Of a DNA stretch of 64,000 nucleotides, positions 44,267 through 52,417 are shown piece after piece. This stretch comes from Micromonospora tulbaghiae (lineage in GTDB: Bacteria > Actinomycetota > Actinomycetes > Mycobacteriales > Micromonosporaceae), in NCBI RefSeq assembly GCF_900091605.1, contig NZ_FMCQ01000005.1, positions 310,001 to 374,000 of the forward strand. Reading direction: 5' to 3'. The notes under the pieces are model-generated. The model was not told the DNA's origin, searched no databases, and saw only the letters and a program-made list of their open reading frames with translations. Each line of letters begins with the position of its first letter. Position 1 is the stretch's first letter. Both the position numbers and the translations under genes were made by a program.

Positions 44267-44998
44267 GTGGCCAGCTCACTGCGGACGCGGCGGGGCAGGG
44301 CCCGACTGCGCACCGTCGCCCTGATCGGCATCGACGGCTCAGGTAAGACCACCCAGGCCCACCGGCTCGCCCAGGCGCTCACCGCCGCCGGCCGTCCCGC
44401 CACGTACCACCGCAACGCCGGTGGCCGCCGCTGGCTCGGCCGCGTCGCCCAGCGGGTCGGCCGTCCGGACGCGCAGCGGCTCGTCGGGCGCGACGGCCTG
44501 CTCGTGGTCGAGTCGGTGCTGCGGTGGCTGGCCATCGCGCTCGCGCTGCTCAGCTGCCTGGTGACCGGCCGGACGGCGGTGATGGACAGGTGGTCCGCCT
44601 GTCAGTACGCCAGCATCCGGGCGCACGGCGGGCAGCGGTGGGAGCGGCTGGCCCGGGCCGGGTACCGGATCTTCCCGGCGCCCCGGGTGACGTTCCTGCT
44701 CACCGTCGACCCCGCCGAGGCGTACCGCCGGATCGAGCGGCGCGGCACCGACCACGAGACGATGGAGTGGCTGACCGCCGCGGCCGCCGCCTACCGAGGG
44801 CTGCCGGAGTACGCCGGCTTCGTGGTGGTGGACGGCAACGGCCCGCCGGAGGAGGTGGCCCGCCGGATCCGGGCGCACCTGAGCGAGTGGCTGCCCGACG
44901 ACCCGTCCACCGGTCCCGGCCCGGCTCCGGCCGGCCCGCGCCGCCCGGCCGGTGGCGCCGGGCGGGACGGGCCGGTGCCGGTTCAGGCCCGCCCGTAG
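44267..44998 (+). CDS. Thymidylate-kinase-like P-loop kinase
   Basis: 243 residues. The P-loop is GIDGSGKTTQAHRLAQAL, followed by the DR motif in VMDRWSACQYASIRAHGG and a FLLTVDPAEAYRRIERRG lid-type region, as in dTMP kinase-like proteins. A hydrophobic stretch LAIALALLSCLVTGR is unusual for a true dTMP kinase. The last 30 residues are Pro/Gly-rich and disordered. GTG 44267 directly abuts GGGAGG, so the start may lie elsewhere (ATG 44156 is in frame upstream) or be read leaderless. Overlaps the end of the converging SDR gene by 16 bases. Confidence 0.82.
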   Translation: MASSLRTRRGRARLRTVALIGIDGSGKTTQAHRLAQALTAAGRPATYHRNAGGRRWLGRVAQRVGRPDAQRLVGRDGLLVVESVLRWLAIALALLSCLVTGRTAVMDRWSACQYASIRAHGGQRWERLARAGYRIFPAPRVTFLLTVDPAEAYRRIERRGTDHETMEWLTAAAAAYRGLPEYAGFVVVDGNGPPEEVARRIRAHLSEWLPDDPSTGPGPAPAGPRRPAGGAGRDGPVPVQARP

Positions 44999-45660
44999 AC
45001 CGGGATGCTCGCGCCGCTGGTGGGCGCGGACTCGGGGGAGGCCAGAAAGCGGATCACCTCGGCGATCTCGGCCGGCGGCACCCAGCGCCCGTGGTCGGCG
45101 TCGGGCTGCGCGGCGCGGTTGGCCGGGGTGTCGATGACGCTCGGCAGCACCGTGTTGCACCGCACTCCGCGCTGCCGGTACTCGACCGCCACCGTTTCGG
45201 CGAACGCCCGCACCGCGGCCTTGCCGGTGGCGTAGCCGGAGGCGCCGGGGAACGGCGAGACCGCCGCCCGGGCCGAGACGCAGACCACCGCGCCGTCGCC
45301 GGACGCCATGAGGTGCGGCAGCGCCGCGTGGGTGACCAGGTACGTCGGCCGCAGGTTGAGCCGCAGCATCTGCTCGAAGTCGTCGACCGGGGTCTCGTGC
45401 ACCAGACCGCCGGCCGCGTACCCGCCGACGAGGTTGACCACCGCGCGCAGCGGCGCGGCCGGCTCGGCGGTCGCCGCCTCGACCGCCCGCGCGGCCCCCT
45501 CGGCCGTCAGCAGGTCGGCCACGACCCGGACCGGGCCGTCGTCCGTCCCGGCCTCCCGCCGGGGTACGACCACCCGCCAGCCGGCGTCGAGGAAGGCGGC
45601 GGTGACCGCGCCGCCGAGCCCACCCGTGCCTCCGGTCACCAGCACCGTGCGTTCCGTCAT
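44983..45660 (-). CDS. Short-chain dehydrogenase/reductase
   Basis: 225 residues. The cofactor loop is TGGTGGLGGAV; a basic pair (VVVPRREAG) after the second strand favours NADP. NLVGG replaces the usual NNAG. The catalytic residues are Ser in CVSARAA, then Tyr-x3-Lys in GYATGKAAV. The C-terminus (VIRFLASPESAPTSGASIPVYGRA) is typical of the family. Substrate unknown. ATG 45660 preferred over GTG 45666. Confidence 0.88.
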   Translation of the reverse strand: MTERTVLVTGGTGGLGGAVTAAFLDAGWRVVVPRREAGTDDGPVRVVADLLTAEGAARAVEAATAEPAAPLRAVVNLVGGYAAGGLVHETPVDDFEQMLRLNLRPTYLVTHAALPHLMASGDGAVVCVSARAAVSPFPGASGYATGKAAVRAFAETVAVEYRQRGVRCNTVLPSVIDTPANRAAQPDADHGRWVPPAEIAEVIRFLASPESAPTSGASIPVYGRA

Positions 45661-45880
45661 GGACACACGCTAGCCAACCGCCCCGCCGGCGGGGCGGTGG
45701 GCCGTCCGGCCCGTCGGGTCGAGGCCGACCAGGCAGGCCCCGCCGCGCGACGGTGGACCGGCACGTCGGGCGGCAGGAGTGACTCGACCGGAGCGGATGA
45801 GGCGGTAGGGCTGCGACAATGGGATCCTTGGCTCGGGCGGGCCCGGAAGACAGTAAATTTCCCGATACGCGGTGTCATGG

Positions 45881-45912
45881 TTGACGCTCACGCCTCGTGA
45901 AAGTAAGTTTCA
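45881..45912 (+). promoter_or_regulatory. Promoter and palindromic operator of the MurR/RpiR gene
   Basis: TTGACG (45881-45886), 17 bases, then TAAGTT (45904-45909) make a plausible promoter with the GTG start codon 6 bases after the -10 box, implying a leaderless mRNA. The palindrome TGAAAGTAAGTTTCA (45898-45912) covers the -10 box, so the regulator could repress itself and murQ. Confidence 0.7.
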
Positions 45913-45915
45913 TCC

Positions 45916-46830
45916 GTGGCGAAGAGTCCGAAGATTTCTGCGAGTCACGAGCACGGTGGACTGATCGTCCACATCAGCGGCCTGCTGCCCTCGCTGTCCC
46001 CGGCCGAACAGCGGGTGGCCCGGCTGGTCGTCGCCGATCCGGCGGACGCGGCCCGGCGTACGATCACCGACCTCGCCACCGCCGCCGAGACGTCCGAGGC
46101 GACAGTGATCCGCTTCTGCCGCTCGGTCGGCATGGACGGCTACCCCCAGCTGCGGATCCGGCTCGCCGCCGAGGCCGCCCGCCGGGTCGAGCCGCCGGAC
46201 GCGCGCGTGGTCGGCGGCGACATCCCGCCGGGCGCCGACCTCGCCCAGATCATCGCCACGATCGCGTTCAACGACGCCCGGGCCGTGGAGGAGACCGCCG
46301 AGCAGCTCGACCCGGCGGTCTGCGAGCAGGTGGTCGAGGCGATCGGCGCGGCCGGCCGGATCGACGTCTACGGCGCGGGCGCCAGCGGTTTCGTCGCCTC
46401 CGACTTCCAGCAGAAGCTGCACCGCATCGGCCGCATCGCGTTCTACTTCCCGGACGTGCACACCGCGCTCACCTCCGCCGCCCTTCTGGGCCGCGGTGAC
46501 GTGGCGGTCGGCATCTCGCACACCGGCACCACGTCCGACGTCATCGAGGTGCTGGAGCAGGCGCGGGCGCGCGGCGCCACCACCGTGGCACTGACCAACT
46601 TCCCGCGCTCGCCGATCACCGAGGTCGCGGACCACGTGCTCACCACGGCCGCCCGGGAGACGACATACCGCTCCGGCGCGACGGCCAGCCGGCTCGCCCA
46701 GCTCACAGTGGTCGACTGCCTCTTCGTCGGGGTGGCCGCCCGCAGCCGGGCCCGGACCAAGAAGGCCCTGGAGGCCACCGCCCAGGCGGTCCAGTCGCAC
46801 CGGGTCGGTCCCGGGCGGAGGCGGGGATGA
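45916..46830 (+). CDS. MurR/RpiR-family transcriptional regulator
   Basis: 304 residues: an N-terminal HTH_6 domain (LSPAEQRVARLVVADP then TSEATVIRFCRSVGMDGYPQLRIRLA) and a sugar isomerase (SIS) domain (about 125-270) with DVYGAGASGFVASDFQQKLHRIG and SHTGTTSDVIEVLEQA. It should sense a phosphosugar such as N-acetylmuramic acid 6-phosphate. The stop overlaps the murQ start as ATGA, so it regulates the enzyme it is translated with. GTG 45916 is probably leaderless. Confidence 0.93.
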   Translation: MAKSPKISASHEHGGLIVHISGLLPSLSPAEQRVARLVVADPADAARRTITDLATAAETSEATVIRFCRSVGMDGYPQLRIRLAAEAARRVEPPDARVVGGDIPPGADLAQIIATIAFNDARAVEETAEQLDPAVCEQVVEAIGAAGRIDVYGAGASGFVASDFQQKLHRIGRIAFYFPDVHTALTSAALLGRGDVAVGISHTGTTSDVIEVLEQARARGATTVALTNFPRSPITEVADHVLTTAARETTYRSGATASRLAQLTVVDCLFVGVAARSRARTKKALEATAQAVQSHRVGPGRRRG

Positions 46831-47774
46831 CGGCGGGCCGGGCGGAGCGCGACGGCGTGGCGGCGGTACGACCGGTGGTGCGCGTCGGCGCGCCCACCGA
46901 GCGGCGCAACCCGCACAGCCTCGACCTCGACCTGATGTCCACCCGGGACGTGCTCACCGTGATCAACGAAGCGGACCGGCGGGTGCCGGCCGCGGTCGCC
47001 GCGGTGCTGGACGAGATCGCCGAGACAGTCGACCTGGCCGTGGCCGCGCTGCGCGACGGGCACCGCGTGCACTACTTCGGCGCCGGCACCTCCGGTCGCC
47101 TCGGCGTGCTCGACGCGGCCGAGCTGGCGCCCACGTTCAACTCGCCCCGGCACTGGTTCTGCTCGCACCTCGCAGGCGGCCCGGACGCCATGTGGCGCGC
47201 CGTCGAGGACGCCGAGGACGACGAGCGCGCCGGCGCCGCCGAGGCCGCCGAGTGTGTACGCCCCGGCGACCTCGTGGTGGGCCTGGCGGCCAGCGGGCGC
47301 ACCCCGTACGTCCTCGGGGCGCTCGCCGCGTCCCGGGCGCAGGGTGCCGGTACCGTGCTGCTCTGCGCGAATCCGGAGGCCGAGGCCGCCGCGTCGGTGG
47401 ACGTCTTCATCGGGGTGGACACCGGACCGGAGGTGGTCACCGGGTCGACCCGGATGAAGGCCGGCACGGCGCAGAAGCTGGTGCTCAACACGTTCTCCAC
47501 GGCCGTGATGGTGCGTCTGGGACGGGTCTACTCGAATCTGATGATCGACATGGTGGCCACCAACGCCAAACTGCGCGGCCGCATGATCTCGATCCTGATG
47601 GAGGCCACCGGCTGCGCCGAGGAGGTGTGCCGGGTCGCCCTGCGGGAGGCCGACGGCGACCTCAAGACCGCGCTCGTCGCGCTGGTCTCCGGCGCCGAGG
47701 TGCCGGCCGCCAGGGCCGCGCTGGCCCGCTCCGCCCATCAGGTACGCGGCGCGCTCGAACTGCTCGCCTCCTGA
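46827..47774 (+). CDS. murQ: N-acetylmuramic acid 6-phosphate etherase
   Basis: Cleaves the lactyl ether of MurNAc 6-phosphate to give GlcNAc 6-phosphate and D-lactate, a peptidoglycan recycling step. The 315 residues carry the SIS-fold signatures YFGAGTSGRLGVLDAAELAPTF (with the first catalytic Glu), WRAVEDAEDDERAGA (second Glu) and GVDTGPEVVTGSTRMKAGTAQK. It overlaps the regulator by 4 bases. No phosphotransferase or uptake gene for MurNAc is adjacent, so the sugar source is likely a kinase or transporter elsewhere. Confidence 0.96.
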   Translation: MTAGRAERDGVAAVRPVVRVGAPTERRNPHSLDLDLMSTRDVLTVINEADRRVPAAVAAVLDEIAETVDLAVAALRDGHRVHYFGAGTSGRLGVLDAAELAPTFNSPRHWFCSHLAGGPDAMWRAVEDAEDDERAGAAEAAECVRPGDLVVGLAASGRTPYVLGALAASRAQGAGTVLLCANPEAEAAASVDVFIGVDTGPEVVTGSTRMKAGTAQKLVLNTFSTAVMVRLGRVYSNLMIDMVATNAKLRGRMISILMEATGCAEEVCRVALREADGDLKTALVALVSGAEVPAARAALARSAHQVRGALELLAS

Positions 47775-47803
47775 GGGTTCCGGCCCTCCGTCCCGCCCGA
47801 TCC

Positions 47804-47831
47804 ACCCGCCCGGCGCATCCGCCCGGCGGGT
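47804..47831 (+). terminator. Probable murQ terminator
   Basis: Twelve-base arms with one mismatch (47804-47815, 47820-47831) and a CATC loop, 29 bases after the murQ stop. Confidence 0.6.
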
Positions 47832-48157
47832 GCGACGCGTATCACGTGCAGGGAGGGGACGACTCCTCCCGCCCGGATTGTTCAACGAGGCGGAGGGTAA
47901 TCCTTGAGCATGGCTGAACCGACCGGTCCGCAGACGCGTATCTCGCAGTGACCAGGATCGCAACGACTCGGTGACGCGGCTCGCTGTGTTCATGGAACAG
48001 GCAATGGTGCCATTCCATGGGCGAACGGCGATTTCGCAGCTCCGGTGTGCGCCGAGAACGGTGCCCGCGAGCCGCCCGAACCGGGCCGGTAACAGGAAAC
48101 ATGGACCGGGCTCTCAGCTACTACTCAGGCATTCGTGACAGTTTCGACTCACGACAT

Positions 48158-48183
48158 GGAATCCCCGACGCGTCACATCTGTT
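48158..48183 (+). promoter_or_regulatory. SigR-type (oxidative stress ECF sigma) promoter
   Basis: GGAAT (48158-48162), exactly 18 bases, then GTT (48181-48183) matches the published consensus GGAAT-N18-GTT of Streptomyces SigR and mycobacterial SigH. Transcription would begin near 48190, about 43 bases before the ATG at 48233. Confidence 0.75.
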
Positions 48184-48232
48184 GTGTAGGTGTCAGCACC
48201 TACGGGCACAGCGGAGGTTACGGGGAGGGCTG

Positions 48233-49234
48233 ATGAACGTGGGGATGGCAAGGAACCGGGCAACCGGCGCGAGCGAGGGGACCGTGGCAATCGTGGACAA
48301 GAACATCGGCATGCGTACCGACGAGGTCGCCGAGGAGCGGGACCTGGTCGGCGTCTACCTGCACGAGATCTCCCGGACGCCGCTGCTCGACGCCGCCCGG
48401 GAGGTCGACCTCTCCAAGGCGATCGAGGCGGGCCTCTACGCCGAGCACCTGCTCGACGAGGATCGGATCCCCGACGGCGTCGACCGGGAGGACCTGGAGC
48501 GGCTGGTCGTCGAGGGTGAGCGCGCGAAGGACCTGTTCATCCGCGCGAACCTGCGACTGGTCGTGTCGATCGCCCGGCGCTACGTGCGCTCCGGCATGCC
48601 CATGCTGGACCTGATCCAGGAGGGCAACACCGGCCTGGTCCGGGCGGTCGAGAAGTTCGACTACGAGCGGGGCTTCAAGTTCTCCACCTACGCGACCTGG
48701 TGGATCCGCCAGGCCATCAGCCGGGCGATCGCCCAGCAGGAGCGGACCGTACGGCTGCCCGTGCACCTGGTCGAGGACGTCAACCGGATGCGCAACGTGG
48801 CCCGGCAGCTCACCCGTGAGCTGGGCGGCGACCCGGAGCCGGAGCAGATCGCGACCGCGCTCGGCGTGACCGTCGAGCGGGTCAACGAGCTGGTCCGCTG
48901 GTCGCAGGACACCGTCTCGCTGGACACCCCGGTGGGCGACGACGGCGACACCAACCTCGGTGACCTGGTCGCCGACAGTGACGCGCCCTCGCCGGAGGAG
49001 ATCGTGCTCACCGGTCTGGAGCGGCAGCGGATCGAGGGTCTGCTCAACCACCTCGACGACCGTTCCGCCGGCATCATGCGGGCCCGGTACGGCCTGGAGG
49101 ACGGGCGTGAGCACTCGCTGACCGAGGTCGCGTCGCGGTTCTCGCTGTCCCGCGAGCGCATCCGCCAGCTGGAGATCCAGGCCCTCGGGCGGCTGCGTGA
49201 GCTGGCTCGCGCGGAAGGGCTCCAGGCGGCCTGA
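48233..49234 (+). CDS. Group 2 primary-like RNA polymerase sigma factor (HrdD/SigB type)
   Basis: 333 residues. Region 1.2 (DLVGVYLHEISRTPLL) opens the conserved part; regions 2.1-2.4 include LRLVVSIARRYVRSGMPMLDLIQEGN and FKFSTYATWWIRQAI, region 3 starts at HLVEDVNRM, and region 4.2 ends with TEVASRFSLSRERIRQLEIQALGRLRELA. There is no long acidic region 1.1 as in the essential HrdB, so this is a stress or growth-phase alternative. ATG 48233 follows GGGGAGGG. The SigR-type promoter upstream matches the known control of Streptomyces hrdD and mycobacterial sigB. Confidence 0.95.
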   Translation: MNVGMARNRATGASEGTVAIVDKNIGMRTDEVAEERDLVGVYLHEISRTPLLDAAREVDLSKAIEAGLYAEHLLDEDRIPDGVDREDLERLVVEGERAKDLFIRANLRLVVSIARRYVRSGMPMLDLIQEGNTGLVRAVEKFDYERGFKFSTYATWWIRQAISRAIAQQERTVRLPVHLVEDVNRMRNVARQLTRELGGDPEPEQIATALGVTVERVNELVRWSQDTVSLDTPVGDDGDTNLGDLVADSDAPSPEEIVLTGLERQRIEGLLNHLDDRSAGIMRARYGLEDGREHSLTEVASRFSLSRERIRQLEIQALGRLRELARAEGLQAA

Positions 49235-49250
49235 CCTGGTAACAATGAAC

Positions 49251-49293
49251 GGCGAACGGCCGGCGTCCGACAGGGGGACGCCGGCCGTTCGCC
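49251..49293. terminator. Strong bidirectional hairpin terminator
   Basis: Perfect 17-base arms (49251-49267, 49277-49293) around a nine-base loop, between the ends of the converging sigma and NlpC/P60 genes. Confidence 0.9.
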
Positions 49294-49306
49294 GTCTTCG
49301 CCGTGC

Positions 49307-50272
49307 TCAGACCCGGCCGTAGCCGGCGATCGACATGATGTTCATGCCGCGCTTGCTGACGTTGCGTCCGGCGCTGGGCGCGTCGATGATCTGGCCGTTG
49401 CCGACGTAGAGCGCCACGTGCCCGAGCCCGGAGTAGAACACCAGGTCACCCGGCTGCAGCTCGCTGCGGCTGATCCGCGTGGTGGCGTGCCACTGCCGTG
49501 CCGCGCTGTGCGGCAGCGACTTCCCGGCCGCCCGCCACGCGGCGAGCGTCAGACCGGAGCAGTCGTAGCTGCCGGGACCGTCCTGGGCGTAGCCGTAGGG
49601 CTTGCCGACCGCGCCGTAGGCGTACCGCACCGCCACTCCGGCGTCGCCGGAGACGGCCGGGGGCTTGCCCGCCGAACTGGGGTTGCCGGGCGCCTCGTTG
49701 GCCCGCCCGTACGCCTTGCGCCGCATCTCGTAGAGGTCGGACAGGTCCGCCTCGATCCGCGTCTTCGCGGACTTGAGCTGCTTGGCCTGTGCCGCCTCCC
49801 GGGCGAGCGTGACGTCCAGCGCGGTCTTCTGGTCGATCAGCCGCTGCTGGTCGGCCGTGAAGCTGTTGATGGTGCGCTGCCGCTGGCGGGTGAGCTGGTC
49901 GAGCGTGCCCAGCCGCTCCGGCAGCGTGGCCTGGCCGCCCGGGTCCAGCAGGGCCGCCGCGGTGCGCATGCCACCGGTCTTGTACGCCGTCGCAGCCAGC
50001 ACGCCCACGTCGGCGCGGCTGCGTTCGGCCTGTTCCTGCAACGGCCCGATCCGGGCCTCCAACTTGGCCGCGGTGGCCTTGTTGGCCTTGATGTCCTCGT
50101 TGAGCTTGTTGTAGGACTCGACGATTCGCTCCAGCTCAGTCGAGGACTTCTCGATCTGCTTCGTCAGCTCGGCGGGGGTGGGCTCGGCCCGGGCCACCTG
50201 CGCCGGGGCGAGCAGCGCGGCCGAGAGGCCGGCCACCGCCAGCGAGCGGAGCAGCATCCGTAAGGACGACAA
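49307..50272 (-). CDS. Secreted NlpC/P60 peptidoglycan hydrolase with coiled-coil domain
   Basis: 321 residues. The signal peptide ends near ARA (about 29). A long coiled coil (about 32-195) as in RipA/PcsB-type proteins is followed by an NlpC/P60 domain (about 205-321). The catalytic Cys is in SYDCSGL and the His in LGHVALYVGNG. It should cleave peptide stems in peptidoglycan at division or growth sites, with the coiled coil controlling access. Start TTG 50272 has AGGAG 10 bases upstream, but would give a rare TTA codon at position 4; ATG 50257 is the alternative. Confidence 0.92.
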   Translation of the reverse strand: MSSLRMLLRSLAVAGLSAALLAPAQVARAEPTPAELTKQIEKSSTELERIVESYNKLNEDIKANKATAAKLEARIGPLQEQAERSRADVGVLAATAYKTGGMRTAAALLDPGGQATLPERLGTLDQLTRQRQRTINSFTADQQRLIDQKTALDVTLAREAAQAKQLKSAKTRIEADLSDLYEMRRKAYGRANEAPGNPSSAGKPPAVSGDAGVAVRYAYGAVGKPYGYAQDGPGSYDCSGLTLAAWRAAGKSLPHSAARQWHATTRISRSELQPGDLVFYSGLGHVALYVGNGQIIDAPSAGRNVSKRGMNIMSIAGYGRV

Positions 50273-50687
50273 GAGCGGAAAGCTCCTCTCCCACCGGTCG
50301 CCGGGCGCGTTCGCGACCCGGCGACACCGGCCCGGGGCCGTCCGAGTGGACGGCTGTCGACCGGGCCGACCTGGACAACCTAACCCGTGATCGCAGTAGC
50401 CGGGAGTTCAAGCAGGGGCGAAAGTTGGCAAAGTGGCGGAAAGTGACGAGGGGGAGCCGGTGGGTGGATGAGGTGACTCGCCCGATTCGTCGTTCTGGGC
50501 GGATGTCGCCAGGCAACGCCAGGCAAAGTCACGACAAAGGCGGAAATCGTTCTCTGTTTCCGGCGGGCACGGCCGGGCCGTCGACCCTCGCGACCCCCGA
50601 AACCCCGAGGTCAGGTGGCGCGAGGCCAACACAATGGAGCCCGGACGGGAAATCCCACCACGGGATCCCTGCTCCCGGGAGGCCGCC
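50273..50687. other. 415-bp divergent region with a leader hairpin
   Basis: No gene seen. A hairpin with arms GTCGCCGGG/CCCGGCGAC and an inner GCG/GCG pair (50297-50325) lies 25 bases before the NlpC/P60 start, in its mRNA leader. The stretch 50395-50455 is A-richer, with repeated AAAGT and GGCAAAG words. No cyclic di-AMP riboswitch consensus could be traced. Confidence 0.5.
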
Positions 50688-51206
50688 GTGCAGACCGACC
50701 GCTCCGCCACCCAGCCGCCCCGCTCGCCGCGACCGGCCGCACCCAGGCTGCTCTACGCCCGGCCCGGCATCGTCGTCACCGCCGAGAGCTTCACCGTTGG
50801 CCGCAACAGCTGGCCGGTTGCCGAGATCACCCGGCTCCGGACCGACCGTGGGCCGCACGACCGGCTCGCGATCCGGGCCGTCGCCGTGTCCGCCGCGATG
50901 ATCGCCGCGGTCGGCCTGCTGATCGGCTTCACCGGCGGCCTGCACCGGCTCACCGCCGGGGCGTACCTCATGCTCGGCGCGGTCGGGCTGGTGCCGCTGC
51001 TGCTCGTCCTGATCGGCGACCGCGTGCGGCCCCCGGCGCACGAACTGTGGGGGCGGGTGCGGGGCACCGAGGTGCTGCTGTTCAGCAGCGACGACGAGCG
51101 GCAGTTCGGCCAGGTCGCCCGCGCCCTGGCGCGGGCCCGGGAGGCGGCGCGCCTGGGCGGCTGGGCCGACCCGCCGGCGGCCGAGCCGTGGCGGCCGGCC
51201 CGGTGA
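50688..51206 (+). CDS. DUF6232-like small membrane protein
   Basis: 172 residues from GTG 50688 (GGGAGG 6 bases upstream). An N-terminal beta-rich segment (LLYARPGIVVTAESFTVGRNSWPVAEITRL) is followed by two membrane helices (about 66-85 and 95-113) and a helical cytoplasmic end. This order fits the DUF6232 family of actinobacteria. Function unknown. Confidence 0.78.
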   Translation: MQTDRSATQPPRSPRPAAPRLLYARPGIVVTAESFTVGRNSWPVAEITRLRTDRGPHDRLAIRAVAVSAAMIAAVGLLIGFTGGLHRLTAGAYLMLGAVGLVPLLLVLIGDRVRPPAHELWGRVRGTEVLLFSSDDERQFGQVARALARAREAARLGGWADPPAAEPWRPAR

Positions 51207-51213
51207 GCGGCGG

Positions 51214-51543
51214 TCAGCCGGCGACCGGCTCGGGCGTACGCGGGCGGCTCTCGGCGGCCACCCAGTGGCTCACCCGCCGCTCGGCGTAGAACGAGACGAA
51301 CGGCACGGTGCCGGCGAGCATCACCAGCAGCATCCGCTTCAGCGGCCAGTTCGCCCGGCGGGACAGGTCGAACGTGAGCGCCAGATAGAGCATGTACAGC
51401 CAGCCGTGCGCCACGCCGACCACGGCCACCACGCTCGGGTTGTCGAAGCCGTACTTCAGCGGCATGCCGATCAGGACCAGCACCACGAGCGCCACGCCCA
51501 CGATCCAGGCGATCACGCGGTACCGGGTAAAGGCTCCGCCCAC
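51214..51543 (-). CDS. DUF3817 membrane protein
   Basis: 109 residues with three membrane segments and the DUF3817 patterns RVIAWIVGVALVVLVLIGMPLKY, GVAHGWLYMLYL and VPFVSFYAERRV. Widely conserved in actinobacteria, role unknown. GTG 51543 start. Followed on the same strand by nothing within 8 bases of its end, where it converges on the DUF6232-like gene. Confidence 0.9.
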   Translation of the reverse strand: MGGAFTRYRVIAWIVGVALVVLVLIGMPLKYGFDNPSVVAVVGVAHGWLYMLYLALTFDLSRRANWPLKRMLLVMLAGTVPFVSFYAERRVSHWVAAESRPRTPEPVAG

Positions 51544-51568
51544 CGTCGTCCGTCCTTCCGCACCGGCC

Positions 51569-51994
51569 TCAGCCGGGATAGTCGCCGGGCCGGGCGCCCG
51601 GATTGGCGTTCAACCAGGATAGGTAGCTGTTGTACGCGGCCAGCTCGGCGTCGTCCGCCCCGTCGGCCGGTGCGGCCGGCACCCGCACGACGCGCACCGG
51701 CCGGCGTACCGCCGGGGTGGCGGGGACGGTCACCGACGGCGCGGCACCGGCCGACGGCGCGGTGTCCTCCGCCGCGGCCGGGTCGGCGGCGCGCAGCGTC
51801 TGACGGACCTCACGCCACCAGACGAAGATCACGAAACCGGCGAACACCGGCCACTCGATCGCGTAACCGAAGCTGATCGCGTTCCCCCCGGCGGCGCGGG
51901 TGACCTGCCACCAGCCCATGCCGAGGCAACCCGCCACCAGCACGACCATGGCCACGTGGCGGACGATCCACGCCGGTGTCCAGAGCCGATTCAT
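51569..51994 (-). CDS. Conserved actinobacterial membrane protein
   Basis: 141 residues with two membrane helices (about 10-29 and 43-60) separated by a short loop, a Pro/Ala-rich cytoplasmic stretch and a conserved tail ELAAYNSYLSWLNANPGARP. I recognise the tail as a frequent pattern in actinobacterial two-helix proteins, but no function is known to me. ATG 51994 lacks a clear ribosome site. It lies 25 bases before the DUF3817 gene on the same strand, so the two are probably co-transcribed. Confidence 0.82.
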   Translation of the reverse strand: MNRLWTPAWIVRHVAMVVLVAGCLGMGWWQVTRAAGGNAISFGYAIEWPVFAGFVIFVWWREVRQTLRAADPAAAEDTAPSAGAAPSVTVPATPAVRRPVRVVRVPAAPADGADDAELAAYNSYLSWLNANPGARPGDYPG

Positions 51995-52117
51995 GCCAAC
52001 GAGAGTACCGGGGCCGCCGGGCGTCTCCGACGCGGCGTCGTAGTCCGGGCGGGGTTTGGTGGCACGCCCACGGGGCATCCGGACAGGTGCCAGCCCGAAC
52101 GAGACGAGGGGGCGACG

Positions 52118-52417
52118 ATGACCGAATCGGTACGCCGGGACGCGAGCCCGGAACAGCGGGTCGCGGAGTGGGACGGCGACCACGCCCGAACCGTCGACGC
52201 GGACGGCGAGCAGCTCGGGGTGGACCCCGCGGAGCTGGGTGACGAGGACCTGGTCCGGGAGATGCAGAGCCTGCACCGCACCCGGCTGGACACGCTGCGC
52301 CACGCCACCGACTCGGCGCTCGCCAACCACCTGCGGCGCACCGCCGAACTGGAGACGGAGTACCTGGCCCGGCACCCCGGCCGGGAGGTCGACCCGAGCC
52401 GGCTGCGGGACGCCTGA
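52118..52417 (+). CDS. DUF6158 family protein
   Basis: 99 residues, acidic and mainly helical, with the DUF6158 core GVDPAELGDEDLVREMQSLHRTRLDTL and RRTAELETEYLARHPGR. ATG 52118 has GAGGGGG upstream. The stop and next start share TGATG. Function unknown; often found beside small stress-related genes in actinomycetes. Confidence 0.82.
   Translation: MTESVRRDASPEQRVAEWDGDHARTVDADGEQLGVDPAELGDEDLVREMQSLHRTRLDTLRHATDSALANHLRRTAELETEYLARHPGREVDPSRLRDA

Larger units (their letters stand above)
47775..48232. other. 458-bp region upstream of the sigma gene
   Basis: No separate gene is supported. It contains the murQ terminator, a nested palindrome CATGGAA...TTCCATG (47991-48019), a SigR-type promoter (48158-48183) and a short hairpin GTAGGTG/CACCTAC (48186-48203) that would sit at the mRNA 5' end. 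The sigma frame stays open through much of this region, but no family homology extends into it. Confidence 0.65.

Noticed and set aside
48017..48232. A 72-residue N-terminal extension of the sigma factor (or a start at ATG 48101)
   Set aside because: The frame is open, but the SigR-type promoter would start transcription near 48190, the extension has no sigma-family similarity, and ATG 48233 has a strong ribosome site.
50273..50450. Cyclic di-AMP (ydaO-type) riboswitch upstream of the NlpC/P60 gene
   Set aside because: Such riboswitches often precede wall-hydrolase genes in actinobacteria, but the conserved GGGGGAACC and GGGUGAA-type core segments could not be found on the minus strand; only one simple hairpin is present.
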